The notes: generated by a model not told the origin, from the sequence alone. Positions 7,923-17,148 are shown, counted from the stretch's first letter. The stretch: 41,674 nucleotides of DNA from Spirochaetales bacterium (GCA_017624275.1 JAGANG010000054.1:1-41674); one strand, 5' to 3'. Numbers and translations are program-made.

Positions 7923-10112
7923 ATGGGTTACAAAATTTCAAGTGAAGATATTGACCGATTAGTTTATGCGGAACATTACGATCCGTTTTCAGTTTTAGGA
8001 TATCATGTAAATTCTGCCGGAGATAAGGCTTTAATCAGAGCATTTCTTCCTAAAGCTAAAGAAATTTCTGTTGTATTGGATGACGGAAAATCTGTAGAAA
8101 TGGAAAAAATACACGAAGACGGTTTGTTCCAATGTAATATAAAACCTTTGAAGAAAGTAAATTATGTATTTAAAATTACTAATTATGAGGGATATAGTTG
8201 GGAACAAAAAGATCCATATATTTATCCTGTAGTTTTTACCGATTTTGAACTTCATTTGTTTAGTGAAGGTAATTTCTTCGATTCTTATATGCGTTTGGGT
8301 GCACATCCGATGGAAATGAACGGAGTAAAAGGTGTTTATTTTTCAGTATGGGCTCCTAATGCAAAACGTGTAAGTGTAATCGGACCTTTTAATGATTGGG
8401 ACGGAAGAATTAACCAGATGAGAAATCTCGGTGGTGCCGGAGTTTGGGAACTTTTTATTCCGGATTTGGTAGAAGGTGAATTATATAAATTTGAAATCAA
8501 ATCAAATACCGGTGCATTATTGAAAAAAGCTGATCCTTATGCATTCAGAAGTGAACTTCGTCCTAATACAGCAAGTGTGGTTCATGATTTTAATAAGAAT
8601 AACTGGCATGACTCTGAATATATGAAAGCTCGTGATGCAGGAAATAATCTTGATAAACCTGTTTCTATTTATGAGCTTCATCCGGGTAGCTGGAAACGTA
8701 AAAACGGAACAGATTTTCTTACATATAGAGAATTGGCTGTAGAACTTGTAGATTATGTTAAGGAAATGGGCTATACGCATATCGAATTAATGGGTGTTGC
8801 AGAACATCCTTTTGACGGTTCTTGGGGATATCAAGTAACAGGATATTACGCACCTACAAGTCGTTTCGGTAGTCCAGATGATTTTGCTTATTTTGTTGAC
8901 GTTTGTCACCAGAATAATATCGGAGTTATTATGGATTGGGTTCCGGCTCACTTTCCTACAGATGATTTTGGACTTGCTCGTTTTGACGGTACAGCTTTGT
9001 ATGAACATGCAGACCCTAGAAAAGGTTTCCACAAAGACTGGACTACTTATATTTTTAACTACGGACGTAACGAAGTCCGCAACTTCTTAATTTCTAATGC
9101 GTTGTATTGGTTGACTATGTATCATATCGACGGTTTGCGTGTAGATGCGGTAGCTTCAATGTTGTATCTCGATTATGCAAGAGAAGCTGGTGAGTGGATT
9201 CCTAATGAATACGGCGGAAATGAAAATCTTGAAGCTGTTCATTTTATGAAAACTTTAAATGAAAAAGTTTATGAAAAATTCCCCGGAGCTTATATGATAG
9301 CTGAAGAATCTACTGCTTGGGCAGGAGTTTCTCGTCCTACATATTGCGGCGGTCTCGGATTCGGTTTGAAATGGAATATGGGATGGATGAATGACTTCCT
9401 AAGATATATTGAAAAAGATCCGGTTTACAGAAAATATCATCATAATGAACTTACTTTCTCAATGATTTATGCTTTCAATGAAAACTTTGTTCTTGTACTC
9501 TCACATGATGAAGTTGTTCACGGTAAAAAATCAATGTTAAACAAAATGCCTGGTGATGATTGGCAAAAATTTGCAAACTTGCGTTTGACAATGGGATTTA
9601 TGTTTACACATCCTGGTAAGAAGTTGAATTTTATGGGAACAGAAATCGGTCAATGGAATGAATGGAATTACCAGCAGAGCTTAGATTGGCATTTATTGGA
9701 ATGGGAAAGACATCAACAGACTCAAAATTACTTTAAAGCATTGAATAAACTTTACAGAGAAAATCCTGCATTGTATCAAAAAGACTTTACAGGAGACGGA
9801 TTCCAGTGGGTAAATTGCAATGATTGGGAAGGATGTATGGTCTCTTTCTTGAGAAAAGGCAAAGATGTAGATGAAACATTGCTGGTTGTAGCTAACTTTA
9901 CTCCTGTTGTACGTCACGATTATCGTGTAGGTGTTCCTTTCAACGGAGAATGGAAAGAAATTTTCAATTCCGATGCAATGGAATTCGGCGGAAGCGGTGT
10001 AGGTAATGCCGGAAGTGTATGGGCAGAGGAATTGCCTTGGGATTATCAAAATGCTTCTATAAAATTGTCTATTCCGCCATTGGGAGTTTTGGTATTTAAA
10101 TTGGCAAAATAA
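7923..10112 (+). CDS. glgB: 1,4-alpha-glucan branching enzyme, copy 1
   Basis: This cytosolic GH13 enzyme cuts alpha-1,4 glucan and re-attaches the chain through alpha-1,6 bonds, making glycogen branches. It has 729 residues, the usual long bacterial form: an N-terminal GBE domain, a CBM48 (Y-F-S-V-W-A-P-N-A near 138), the catalytic barrel and a C-terminal beta domain. The nucleophile Asp ~408 is in R-V-D-A-V-A-S-M, the acid Glu ~461 in A-E-E-S-T, and the transition-state Asp ~529 in L-S-H-D-E, so it should be active. An oddity is G where most homologues and copy 2 have P, in [11 protein letters not shown] second full copy lies at 14865-17081. By eye they share rather more than half of their residues, so this is not a fresh duplication. 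A terminator separates it from ompH. No glgA, glgC or glgP is in the window. Confidence 0.95.
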   Translation: MGYKISSEDIDRLVYAEHYDPFSVLGYHVNSAGDKALIRAFLPKAKEISVVLDDGKSVEMEKIHEDGLFQCNIKPLKKVNYVFKITNYEGYSWEQKDPYIYPVVFTDFELHLFSEGNFFDSYMRLGAHPMEMNGVKGVYFSVWAPNAKRVSVIGPFNDWDGRINQMRNLGGAGVWELFIPDLVEGELYKFEIKSNTGALLKKADPYAFRSELRPNTASVVHDFNKNNWHDSEYMKARDAGNNLDKPVSIYELHPGSWKRKNGTDFLTYRELAVELVDYVKEMGYTHIELMGVAEHPFDGSWGYQVTGYYAPTSRFGSPDDFAYFVDVCHQNNIGVIMDWVPAHFPTDDFGLARFDGTALYEHADPRKGFHKDWTTYIFNYGRNEVRNFLISNALYWLTMYHIDGLRVDAVASMLYLDYAREAGEWIPNEYGGNENLEAVHFMKTLNEKVYEKFPGAYMIAEESTAWAGVSRPTYCGGLGFGLKWNMGWMNDFLRYIEKDPVYRKYHHNELTFSMIYAFNENFVLVLSHDEVVHGKKSMLNKMPGDDWQKFANLRLTMGFMFTHPGKKLNFMGTEIGQWNEWNYQQSLDWHLLEWERHQQTQNYFKALNKLYRENPALYQKDFTGDGFQWVNCNDWEGCMVSFLRKGKDVDETLLVVANFTPVVRHDYRVGVPFNGEWKEIFNSDAMEFGGSGVGNAGSVWAEELPWDYQNASIKLSIPPLGVLVFKLAK

Positions 10113-10167
10113 TTCTCAAATAAAACTAAATGTGTTATATATATGCACGAGGTTACTTGTGTGTACT

Positions 10168-10198
10168 TACCCAAGCAAATAGCTTGGGTATTTTTTTT
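10168..10198 (+). terminator. Rho-independent terminator after glgB copy 1
   Basis: TACCCAAGC (10168-10176) and GCTTGGGTA (10182-10190) form a perfect 9-bp stem with a 5-nt loop and a T8 tail. It also shows that the OmpH gene cannot sensibly start at the upstream in-frame ATG at 10130. Confidence 0.93.
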
Positions 10199-10213
10199 AG
10201 AAATGGAGTATTG

Positions 10214-10723
10214 ATGATGAAAAAGCTTTTGGTTACATGTTTTTTGTTTATTACAATGTTGTCTTATTCGGCAAATATTAAACTGGAACGTATCGGGATA
10301 ATCAATTTGAAAAAGGTTGTAGAGGTATGTTTTCAGGGAAAATCTCCGGCTGTAAAACAGTTGATGGAGGAAAAAGATAAGTTTCAGAAAGATTTAGATG
10401 CAATAAAAATCAAGATTCAAGCTCAACAAGATTTGCTTGAAAATGAAACTGATGAAAACAAAAAAAAGGTTGCTGAAAAAAAAGTTAAAGAATTAAGAGA
10501 ACAATATACAAACTTTTACAGAAAGAAAATGGCAGAACTTGAAAGAAAAGAAAATACAATTCAAGCTCCTTTGTATGAAGAAATTTATGATATTGTCCGC
10601 AGAATTGCCGAAATGGAAGGTTTTTCTATTATATTAAAAGATAATGCTGATAATCTTTTTTATTTTAATACAGAGTCTGATATTACGGACAAAGTGATTG
10701 AATATTTTAACAGAAACCCTTAA
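10214..10723 (+). CDS. OmpH/Skp family periplasmic chaperone
   Basis: The protein has ~169 residues. A signal peptide (M-M-K-K-L-L-V-T-C-F...) ends near S-Y-S-A; the mature part opens with I-G-I-I-N-L-K-K-V-V-E, the OmpH strand signature. A long charged coiled coil (about residues 50-115) forms the Skp tentacle, and the closing strand reads I-V-R-R-I-A-E-M-E-G-F-S-I-I. Skp/OmpH proteins hold unfolded outer-membrane proteins in the periplasm on their way to BamA. I chose ATG 10214 (or 10217) because GGAG at 10205-10208 serves it and because a terminator occupies the upstream extension. bamA and lpxD, frequent neighbours elsewhere, are not here. Confidence 0.85.
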   Translation: MMKKLLVTCFLFITMLSYSANIKLERIGIINLKKVVEVCFQGKSPAVKQLMEEKDKFQKDLDAIKIKIQAQQDLLENETDENKKKVAEKKVKELREQYTNFYRKKMAELERKENTIQAPLYEEIYDIVRRIAEMEGFSIILKDNADNLFYFNTESDITDKVIEYFNRNP

Positions 10724-10747
10724 TTCGATTTTTTAGTAAATTTAGTT

Positions 10748-10783
10748 AGACCGTTCGATTGTTATGCCGGACGGTCTTTTTTT
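10748..10783 (+). terminator. Rho-independent terminator after ompH
   Basis: AGACCGT (10748-10754) pairs with ACGGTCT (10771-10777), followed by a T7-8 run. Confidence 0.88.
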
Positions 10784-10812
10784 ATGTACAAATGTATGAT
10801 TTTATAAAGAAA

Positions 10813-10910
10813 TCTCGGTGTGTAAAAAAATACGAGAATAAAAAATGGAAAGTTTTTTTAAAAAAATAATTTATTTTACAAGGAACTAAATGTGCATATA
10901 CACACCGAGA
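10813..10910. repeat. 12-bp perfect inverted repeat flanking an AT-rich loop
   Basis: TCTCGGTGTGTA (10813-10824) is exactly inverted as TACACACCGAGA (10899-10910), with 74 bp of A/T-rich DNA between. The right arm is about 14 bp beyond the stop codon of the RAYT-like gene. There is no T run as in a terminator. It could be a folded 3' RNA end or a relic of a palindromic element; I cannot decide. Confidence 0.6.
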
Positions 10911-10923
10911 CGAAATTACTAAT

Positions 10924-11223
10924 TTATATCCACGCAGTACCTTCCATGTCAAAATTATTATTAAGCCATTGAGTGAAGCGTTGTTTGATGTATTTTATTA
11001 TTACAGATATATTTTCATTATTTTCCGGATAAAGTTCCATTTGAAAATGGACATCGGTAACGTTTGCATTTTTTATTGTAACTCTAAATTTATTTGCGGC
11101 ATCGTTGATGATTGCAAGTAATTTTTGTTTGATTTCATCATTTATGATTCTTTTTGTGCCTGCATGAAAAAAACTGCTTATGTGGCAATATGAATCGTAA
11201 TTTAAAACTTTTGAATGTTTCAT
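10924..11223 (-). CDS. Shortened RAYT/IS200-like (Y1 transposase fold) protein
   Basis: This encodes 99 residues. Start ATG 11223 has an AAGGAG site; the longer frame to 11262 starts inside a hairpin and is less likely. The pattern Y-x-H-I-S-S-F, then H-A-G-T-K-R-I-I, V-H-F-Q-M-E-L, I-I-K-Y-I-K-Q-R-F-T-x-W, ending G-T-A-W-I, matches the order of elements in REP-associated tyrosine transposases. The metal-binding H-x-H is H-F-Q, and the protein stops before the region that should hold the catalytic Tyr, so it is probably not a working transposase. It may be a decayed or domesticated copy. A palindrome stands upstream (11242-11275) and an inverted repeat downstream (10813-10910), which recalls RAYT/REP arrangement. 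Family assignment is by pattern only. Confidence 0.45.
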   Translation of the reverse strand: MKHSKVLNYDSYCHISSFFHAGTKRIINDEIKQKLLAIINDAANKFRVTIKNANVTDVHFQMELYPENNENISVIIKYIKQRFTQWLNNNFDMEGTAWI

Positions 11224-11241
11224 AGAAAACTCCTTTTTATT

Positions 11242-11275
11242 AAGCGAGGCTACGATAAACAAGTAAACCTCGCTT
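11242..11275. repeat. Hairpin between RAYT-like and LTD lipoprotein genes
   Basis: AAGCGAGG (11242-11249) and CCTCGCTT (11268-11275) form an 8-bp stem with an 18-nt loop. A T-rich stretch follows only on the plus strand, where no gene would need it, so it is not an ordinary terminator of the minus-strand lipoprotein gene. Confidence 0.6.
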
Positions 11276-11296
11276 TTGTATTTTTAATAAGGTAAT

Positions 11297-12187
11297 TTAA
11301 TCAATCGTTTGTGAATTTTTTAGAATGCATTCGTCATTGATTGTCAGAGATGTGAAATCATTGCAACTGCTATTTGTGTCGATATCCGGATTTGTTCTGA
11401 AAATATACGCTGTTTCATATATCTTTGTAGTTTTTTGAGTAATGTAAAGCTCGTTGCATGTTCTTTCGTATGTCTTTTGCTTTGTTTCGCTTAGTTCTAT
11501 ATAATCAAGTTGGTCAATTACATCGTCGCTTGCATCTACTAAAAATACATGGTTTCCTGCGGTTGAAAAAGAAAACTTGCCATCAATGCTGATATCAGAA
11601 CTTACGTCGCCACTCCACATTTCAGGATTGTATCCGTCTCGAGTTAGTAATAAATATTGTTTGGTACCGATTTTTGTATTTTCCGGGATATTAAAAGTGG
11701 ATTCCGGTTTAGAATCAGTGTTAAAGGTCGCTTTCTTTATTTTCCAGTTACTGATGTCGATTTCATTTTCAGTTTGATTGTAAAGAATGGCGAATTTGTT
11801 TTTAGAATCAGCAACAGTTTTTCCGTAATCATCGGTTGTTTTTCCCCGTATACCGATTCCGTAAATTACAATATGCAAATCAGGATTTTCTTTAATTTCG
11901 GAATCATCTTTTTTTTCCGGAAATTCTTCTTTGTCAGTTTCTTTATTCTCGGTGTTATTTTCTTTTTCGTTTTGGTTGCTATTGTCGCTTTTTACTTTTT
12001 CATTTCCTTCCGGAATATTTTGTGTTTTGTTTGATTCGATGTTGGTATTATTTTCTGTTGGTGTATCATTTTTTTGAGTGTCATTGTCGTCTGATATTGA
12101 ACATGAAAACGTTGAAAATACTAAAGTAAGTGTGAATATACAAAAAAGAGTTTTTCTTATTTTTTTTAAAATTGCATTTTTAGTCAT
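11297..12187 (-). CDS. Lipoprotein with lamin-tail-like domain
   Basis: The protein has 296 residues. A basic N-terminus, hydrophobic segment and lipobox F-S-T-F-S-C near residues 24-29 mark it as a lipoprotein. Residues ~33-105 are a low-complexity Asn/Glu/Lys/Asp linker. The C-terminal part has F-A-I-L-Y-N-Q-T, E-I-D-I-S-N-W-K-I, K-Q-Y-L-L-L-T-R and F-L-V-D-A-S-D-D-V-I-D, which fit the lamin-tail domain (LTD) fold found on bacterial surface proteins. Its likely place is the periplasm or cell surface, on a long spacer. Function is unknown. It lies upstream of the RAYT-like gene in the same direction, with a 73-bp gap holding a hairpin. Confidence 0.65.
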   Translation of the reverse strand: MTKNAILKKIRKTLFCIFTLTLVFSTFSCSISDDNDTQKNDTPTENNTNIESNKTQNIPEGNEKVKSDNSNQNEKENNTENKETDKEEFPEKKDDSEIKENPDLHIVIYGIGIRGKTTDDYGKTVADSKNKFAILYNQTENEIDISNWKIKKATFNTDSKPESTFNIPENTKIGTKQYLLLTRDGYNPEMWSGDVSSDISIDGKFSFSTAGNHVFLVDASDDVIDQLDYIELSETKQKTYERTCNELYITQKTTKIYETAYIFRTNPDIDTNSSCNDFTSLTINDECILKNSQTID

Positions 12188-12411
12188 TATAATTTTCCTT
12201 TGTGATATTTAATTTCTTTTTTTTGAAAGCTTTCACCATATTTAATGCAATTTAGTGTTAAAAATGCTTACAAAATTTCTGAAAAAAATTAAAATTTTTT
12301 CAAAAAAGGTCTGAAAGTCGAAAAAAATAGGTTTTCGCAGCAAAAAAAGTAAGGTGGAAAAATGTTGTTTTTTAGGGAATTTTGATATAAAAAATCAGAA
12401 AATCAGGAGTT

Positions 12412-13122
12412 ATGATGATAAAAAAGATAATTTCATTTGCAATTTGTGCTTTTATTTTCTGCCTTGCAGCTTGTGAAAATGAACCGCCTAGTATCAGAAA
12501 TCCAATTTATAATATTGTGTCTTACGAAGACGGTAGTTATCTCGGTAATAAAGGCGGAATCTTTTTGTCGGTTCATTTTATTTTATATGATGAAAACGGC
12601 CGTGAAGATATCGGCGATATCAGTTTAATAAATACTGATTATGGATATTGCTGGAATCTTAAAAATGAAGATTTGGAAGTAACGAAATGGGGTGATGAAG
12701 TTTATTATGGTTATTCTTTTTTTGAATACGATAATGCAGAATCTGTCCTTTTGGGAAATTATATAATTCGAGTTTGTGATAAAGTCGGAAATATTGTGGA
12801 TTCCGGTTTTTTGGTTGAAGTAGAAAATTACTCAAAGAGTATTTATAAATTTGATTTTCCAGAATATGAAATATCGGTAAAAGATAACAGAAAAGAAATT
12901 GAAATAAAGAAAATGAAATACCTGTCCTGTGAAGTGAAATTCCCGAGAAATCTTGCTTATTTTAAAAATTCCAGAAAAAAGTTTGAAAATGAAGAACGAA
13001 TTATTTTGTCTGATAAAGGACTTGAGCCAAATACTCTTATATCATTTAGAATTAATGCAGAACCTGACGGAAAGTTAATTTATTTTTTGAAAAACTTCAG
13101 AGTACAGAATGAAATTAAATAA
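12412..13122 (+). CDS. Hypothetical lipoprotein
   Basis: The protein has 236 residues. The signal segment I-I-S-F-A-I-C-A-F-I-F leads to the lipobox C-L-A-A-C near residue 21. The rest is beta-rich, with F-L-S-V-H-F-I-L-Y-D-E-N-G-R-E-D-I near 50 and Y-I-I-R-V-C-D-K-V-G-N-I-V-D, a pattern like an Ig-like or Ca-dependent extracellular repeat. I do not recognise a family. An AGGAG site precedes the ATG. The 224 bp upstream is very AT-rich, contains the palindrome GAAAGCTTTC (about 12228) and nothing else I can name. It is divergent from the LTD lipoprotein. Confidence 0.7.
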   Translation: MMIKKIISFAICAFIFCLAACENEPPSIRNPIYNIVSYEDGSYLGNKGGIFLSVHFILYDENGREDIGDISLINTDYGYCWNLKNEDLEVTKWGDEVYYGYSFFEYDNAESVLLGNYIIRVCDKVGNIVDSGFLVEVENYSKSIYKFDFPEYEISVKDNRKEIEIKKMKYLSCEVKFPRNLAYFKNSRKKFENEERIILSDKGLEPNTLISFRINAEPDGKLIYFLKNFRVQNEIK

Positions 13123-13134
13123 TTTTGTATAGTC

Positions 13135-13165
13135 TTTGCAAAGTTAGAAAACTTTAACTTGCAAA
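13135..13165 (+). terminator. Possible terminator hairpin after lipoprotein gene
   Basis: TTTGCAAAGTTA (13135-13146) pairs with TAACTTGCAAA (13155-13165) with one bulged A. Only a weak T-rich stretch follows, so termination is uncertain. Confidence 0.4.
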
Positions 13166-13217
13166 TAATTTGAACTTTTAGTAAAGATGACGCTTTATTA
13201 TTTGAAAGGAGCTGGTC

Positions 13218-13919
13218 ATGGCTTATAAGCTTGCGAAAGGTGAGTTTTTGATAAAATGTAATTGTGAAGAATGTTCGTACAGTAATAAATTTGAGGTTAC
13301 GGATGGGTTTTGCGGTGAAACAGAAAATGAAGTTTTGGAAATTGCCGGAGAACAGGCTAAAATTATGGCTTTGCTTGAACATCAAAAAGATTGTCCGGAA
13401 CATAAACTTGAAAATTTATCTGTAGAGAAAAGTACCGGTATTTATGAATTTGTGTCTTTCCGGGAATTGGTACGTTCAGAACAAAATGAAGGTGTGAAAT
13501 ATAAAAATTATAATAAAGGCGATGTAATTCTTTCCGGAGATGAAACTTTCTATGGAATTTGTGAAGTCGTAAACGGTGCTGCGAGTATTTGTCGTGCCAA
13601 AGTTATTACATTAAAGCCGGGAGATGCTTTTGGATTGTCGGAATTATGTGTAAATCAAGTGCGTAATGGTGACTTAGTTGCTGATGAAGACGAAACGATG
13701 ATTGCTTTTTATAATATGAGTGCATTGTTTGGTACAGATTTAAAAAAATGTCTTGACCTTTATCATGCGTCATCTCAAAACATTTTTGCATTGATTGATA
13801 ATCTAAAAGAAGAGGCTGTAATATTAGAAAAGAAACTTGAAAATGCGGATATTCAGAAAAATAATATGGAAATCCAATTAGAAAGCTTGAAAAATATTTT
13901 GTTAGAAAAAAAAATGTAA
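13218..13919 (+). CDS. Cyclic-nucleotide-binding-fold protein with N-terminal Cys motif
   Basis: The protein has 233 residues. The N-terminal ~60 carry C-N-C-E-E-C near residue 14, C-G-E-T near 33 and H-Q-K-D-C-P-E-H near 55, which could bind a metal. Residues ~85-180 follow the CAP effector-domain pattern (Y-N-K-G-D-V-I-L-S-G-D, V-V-N-G-A-A-S-I, L-K-P-G-D-A-F-G-L-S-E-L). The phosphate-binding R-S/T-A-A loop of true cAMP binders is not seen, so it may not bind a nucleotide. The C-terminus (190-233) is a charged coiled coil; there is no helix-turn-helix, so it is not a CRP-type transcription factor. Likely cytosolic. AAAGGAG precedes the ATG. Function is unknown. Confidence 0.6.
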   Translation: MAYKLAKGEFLIKCNCEECSYSNKFEVTDGFCGETENEVLEIAGEQAKIMALLEHQKDCPEHKLENLSVEKSTGIYEFVSFRELVRSEQNEGVKYKNYNKGDVILSGDETFYGICEVVNGAASICRAKVITLKPGDAFGLSELCVNQVRNGDLVADEDETMIAFYNMSALFGTDLKKCLDLYHASSQNIFALIDNLKEEAVILEKKLENADIQKNNMEIQLESLKNILLEKKM

Positions 13920-13986
13920 AATAAGTCTTTGTCTTGCAATAGAATTGATGCCTTCTTGCATTAAATTAAGTAAGGAGACATTTTTT

Positions 13987-14682
13987 ATGCAGTTTTATAT
14001 TTTATTTTTTATTTTACTAATTTCCTCATGTACACAAACCGTAGATTGGAATGTAGAATTAAAAGATTGTTCTTTTGAATTTTGTATTGAAGATGAGTTA
14101 ACTTTTGTTGAACCGGACACCACGGTGAAAAAATATTTATTTATGAGAAATCTTGATAATTCATCTGTGACTTATAATTTTATTTGTGATCAGCCAGAAA
14201 ATGTATTTTCTGCTGAAGTGGTAAGCGGAGAATATTTTGCAGTATGTTATTTATTAGTTTCAAAAACGGTCGGCAGTGAGAATAAATTTTATACACAAGC
14301 GTATTATGTAAATTCATTTTTATTATCTCCGGACAGCAAAAATCAAAAAAATATTATGCTGGCCAAAGTTGAAGATCCTTTCAAAAGCGTTTTTTGTGAT
14401 GGTGAAAATATTGCACTTAAGGTAGATTTGTCTTACGACTTTTTTCAAATTTATAAAATTTCGGCTGTTTCGTTAAAAAGCGGCGGTAAAAATAAAAGTT
14501 ATTCTTATTATGATAACGGTAGCTATTATTTTGAGAATATTTATTTAAACGATGATAAATTAGCCGCAAACTTAAGTTATTCCGTCAAAAGTTATTATGA
14601 TAAAGACTTTTTATTAAGCCATGATGTTAAACTCACAACAACGAGAATAGAGAATTTAAATATTTTTAATCTGATAGAGTGA
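13987..14682 (+). CDS. Hypothetical lipoprotein
   Basis: The protein has 231 residues. ATG 13987 is chosen because AAGGAG (13972-13977) serves it and the product then starts M-Q-F-Y-I-L-F-F-I-L-L with lipobox L-I-S-S-C at residues 11-15. The rest is beta-rich with many Tyr, Ser and Asn. No family is recognised. It follows the cNMP-fold gene by 67 bp and may share its transcript. Position in the envelope is inferred from the lipobox. Confidence 0.7.
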   Translation: MQFYILFFILLISSCTQTVDWNVELKDCSFEFCIEDELTFVEPDTTVKKYLFMRNLDNSSVTYNFICDQPENVFSAEVVSGEYFAVCYLLVSKTVGSENKFYTQAYYVNSFLLSPDSKNQKNIMLAKVEDPFKSVFCDGENIALKVDLSYDFFQIYKISAVSLKSGGKNKSYSYYDNGSYYFENIYLNDDKLAANLSYSVKSYYDKDFLLSHDVKLTTTRIENLNIFNLIE

Positions 14683-14730
14683 AAAATTAACAACTTTTTA
14701 TTATTTCCTGCTTGTTTTCTATAAATTGTC

Positions 14731-14803
14731 TATAATAGCAATAATTTTTTTTGCGGCTTTAAGCAAATAAAATAGAAAAACAAATAATTTCTGTTTTTTG
14801 CTT
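14731..14803 (+). promoter_or_regulatory. Long leader of glgB copy 2 with -10 and hairpin
   Basis: TATAAT at 14731-14736 is a good -10, without a well-spaced -35. Downstream, AAGCAA (14761-14766) and TTGCTT (14798-14803), with inner pairs AGAAA/TTTCT, form an imperfect hairpin followed by a few T. If transcription starts near 14743 the leader is about 120 nt. The hairpin could also end the upstream lipoprotein transcript. Confidence 0.35.
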
Positions 14804-14823
14804 GAGTTTTTAAAGAATTGTTA

Positions 14824-14839
14824 TATACCAGATGGTATA
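14824..14839. promoter_or_regulatory. Operator-like dyad before glgB copy 2
   Basis: TATACCA and TGGTATA form a perfect 7-bp dyad with a 2-bp centre, 25 bp before the start codon and 11 bp before the ribosome site. The shape suits a dimeric repressor site, but no such regulator is adjacent and copy 1 has no equivalent. Confidence 0.4.
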
Positions 14840-14864
14840 GAGTTTTATGACAGGAGATAATAAG

Positions 14865-17081
14865 ATGATTACATCAATGCATGCCGAGGAGATTTTGGGT
14901 ATTGTAAATTCTAATCACCAAAATCCGCATTTAGTATTAGGTTGTCATATGGTAGATGTACCGTTAGAAACAGAAGTGAAAAAAATTCCTTCTGTTCGTA
15001 CTTTTTTACCGGATGCCAATAAAGTGTTTGTAGTGGATAAAAAGACCGGAGAAGAATATTCAATGTTCAAAGTTCATAATGACGGACTTTTTGAAGCTTT
15101 TATTTGGAATAAAAATGCAGACTTTGAATATTGTTTCAAAGCTATCGGGATAAATGGTAAAGAATGGACTTTTGATGATCCTTACGGAACTTTTGTTGAA
15201 GGTCTTACTGAATTTGATCGTTATTTGTTCAATCGTTCTCAACATTATAAAATCTATGAGAAAATGGGTGCTCATATGATGACTGTTGATGGGAAAGAAG
15301 GTGTTTATTTCTCTGTATGGGCTCCGAATGCACAACGAGTAAGTGTTGTCGGAAATTTTAATAATTGGGACGGTCGTAAAGATCCTATGGATCTATTGAG
15401 TGATTCCGGTATCTGGGTTTTATTTATAGAGGGATTGAAAAGCGGCGATATTTACAAATATGAAATAAAAACAAAAAGCGGTTCGTTACTCGAAAAATCA
15501 GATCCTTACGCAGTTTATTCAGAAGTGCGTCCTAAAACTGCGTCTGTTATTTATTCTCTTGACGGTTATCATTGGAATGATGATGATTGGATGAAAAGAC
15601 GTTCTGAACGTGATAATAAAAAAATGCCTGCAAGTATCTATGAAGTGCATCTTGGTTCTTGGAAAAAGAAGGCTGACGGATCATTTCTAACATACAGAGA
15701 TTTTGCAGATGATTTGATTTCTTATGTAAAAGAACTTGGTTTTACTCATATAGAGTTACTTCCTGTTGAGGAACATCCTTTTGACGGCTCATGGGGATAT
15801 CAGGTAACCGGATATTTTGCTCCTACAAGCCGCTTCGGAGAACCGAGAGATTTACAATATTTTGTAGATAAATGTCATGAAAATAATATAGGTGTTATTT
15901 TGGATTGGGTTCCGGGCCATTATCCTAAAGATGCTCACGGATTAATAAATTTTGACGGTACAGCTTTGTATGAACATGCCGACCCTCGTAAAGGCGAGCA
16001 TATGGATTGGGGAACTAAAATTTTCAATTACGGACGTTTGGAAGTTAAGAATTTCTTGATTTCGAATGCGATGTATTGGGTTGATAAATTCCATTTTGAC
16101 GGATTACGTGTAGATGCTGTTGCTTCAATGCTTTATCTTGATTATTCCAGAAAAGAAGGTGAGTGGATTCCTAATGAATTCGGCGGCAGAGAAAACTTGG
16201 AAGCTATAGAATTTATGAAACACTTAAATTCTATTATGGAACAGTATTATCCGGGTGTATATATGATTGCCGAAGAATCAACATCTTTCCCTAGTGTATC
16301 AAAACCGGCATATTTGGGAGGATTGGGATTTAATTTTAAATGGAATATGGGATGGATGCATGACACTCTTTCGTATATCCAAAAAGATCCTGTGTATAGA
16401 AAATATCATCACGGAGAATTAACATTTAGTTTTGTTTACGCTTGGAGTGAAAATTTTATTTTACCGATTTCTCATGACGAAGTAGTTCATGGAAAAGGTT
16501 CAATGATAAATAAAATGCCTGGTGATTATTGGCAAAAGTTTGCTAATTTAAGAGCTTATTATACTTATATGTGGACTCATCCGGGAAAACAGTTGTTGTT
16601 CATGGGACAAGAATTCGCACAGTTTAATGAATGGAATGCAGAAAAGTCATTAGAATGGGATTTGTTGGGATATGATTCTCATAAAGGTATTCAACGATGT
16701 ATTGCCGATTTAAATAAGGTTTATTGTCAAAATCCGGCTTTATGGCAAAAAGATTGTTCAACTGATGGTTTCTACGGAATTAATTGCGGTGATAGTGATA
16801 ATAGTATTATTTCATTTATTCGATATGGCGAAAATCCGGGAGATTTTGTGGTTGTTGCGGTGAATTTTACTCCGGTAGAAAAGTATGCTTATCGTCTTGG
16901 GGTTGATGAAAATTGCTTCTATGAAGAAATTTTTAACAGTGATTCTCAAATGTACGGCGGCAGCAACTTTGGAAATGCCGGCGGAGTATGGTCTTTTAAT
17001 GAGCCATCTCATGGAAAGCCATTCTCAATTGATATAAAATTGCCGCCTTTGGGAGCTGTTATATTCAAGCCAAAAAGATAA
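14865..17081 (+). CDS. glgB: 1,4-alpha-glucan branching enzyme, copy 2
   Basis: This is a second complete GH13 branching enzyme, 738 residues from the ATG at 14865; that start is preferred over 14847 because AGGAG lies at 14852-14856. Domain order matches copy 1. Catalytic residues are Asp ~417 (R-V-D-A-V-A-S-M), Glu ~470 (A-E-E-S-T) and Asp ~538 (I-S-H-D-E). It keeps the usual P-V-E-E-H-P where copy 1 has G-V-A-E-H-P, and has M-G-Q-E-F-A-Q-F where copy 1 has M-G-T-E-I-G-Q-W. The two differ most in the N-terminal domain and in the substrate-contacting C-terminal part of the barrel, so chain-length preference may differ. It has its own leader, dyad and terminator, which points to separate control. 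Confidence 0.95.
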   Translation: MITSMHAEEILGIVNSNHQNPHLVLGCHMVDVPLETEVKKIPSVRTFLPDANKVFVVDKKTGEEYSMFKVHNDGLFEAFIWNKNADFEYCFKAIGINGKEWTFDDPYGTFVEGLTEFDRYLFNRSQHYKIYEKMGAHMMTVDGKEGVYFSVWAPNAQRVSVVGNFNNWDGRKDPMDLLSDSGIWVLFIEGLKSGDIYKYEIKTKSGSLLEKSDPYAVYSEVRPKTASVIYSLDGYHWNDDDWMKRRSERDNKKMPASIYEVHLGSWKKKADGSFLTYRDFADDLISYVKELGFTHIELLPVEEHPFDGSWGYQVTGYFAPTSRFGEPRDLQYFVDKCHENNIGVILDWVPGHYPKDAHGLINFDGTALYEHADPRKGEHMDWGTKIFNYGRLEVKNFLISNAMYWVDKFHFDGLRVDAVASMLYLDYSRKEGEWIPNEFGGRENLEAIEFMKHLNSIMEQYYPGVYMIAEESTSFPSVSKPAYLGGLGFNFKWNMGWMHDTLSYIQKDPVYRKYHHGELTFSFVYAWSENFILPISHDEVVHGKGSMINKMPGDYWQKFANLRAYYTYMWTHPGKQLLFMGQEFAQFNEWNAEKSLEWDLLGYDSHKGIQRCIADLNKVYCQNPALWQKDCSTDGFYGINCGDSDNSIISFIRYGENPGDFVVVAVNFTPVEKYAYRLGVDENCFYEEIFNSDSQMYGGSNFGNAGGVWSFNEPSHGKPFSIDIKLPPLGAVIFKPKR

Positions 17082-17101
17082 ATATTTGATTATATAAAAG
17101 G

Positions 17102-17148
17102 AATTGCAGGTGAAAATGTTATTTTTCTATACCTGCAATTTTTTTTTG
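17102..17148 (+). terminator. Rho-independent terminator after glgB copy 2
   Basis: AATTGCAGGT (17102-17111) pairs perfectly with ACCTGCAATT (17131-17140) and is followed by T8. Confidence 0.93.

Noticed and set aside
9693-10049. Minus-strand ORF of 118 codons inside glgB copy 1
   Set aside because: It is a shadow of a conserved gene, without start signals.
10130-10213. N-terminal extension of OmpH from ATG 10130
   Set aside because: A perfect terminator hairpin occupies this stretch and a signal peptide begins at 10214 behind a ribosome site.
11657-12034. Plus-strand ORF of 125 codons
   Set aside because: It is antisense to the low-complexity linker of the LTD lipoprotein; Phe-rich composition is that of a shadow frame.
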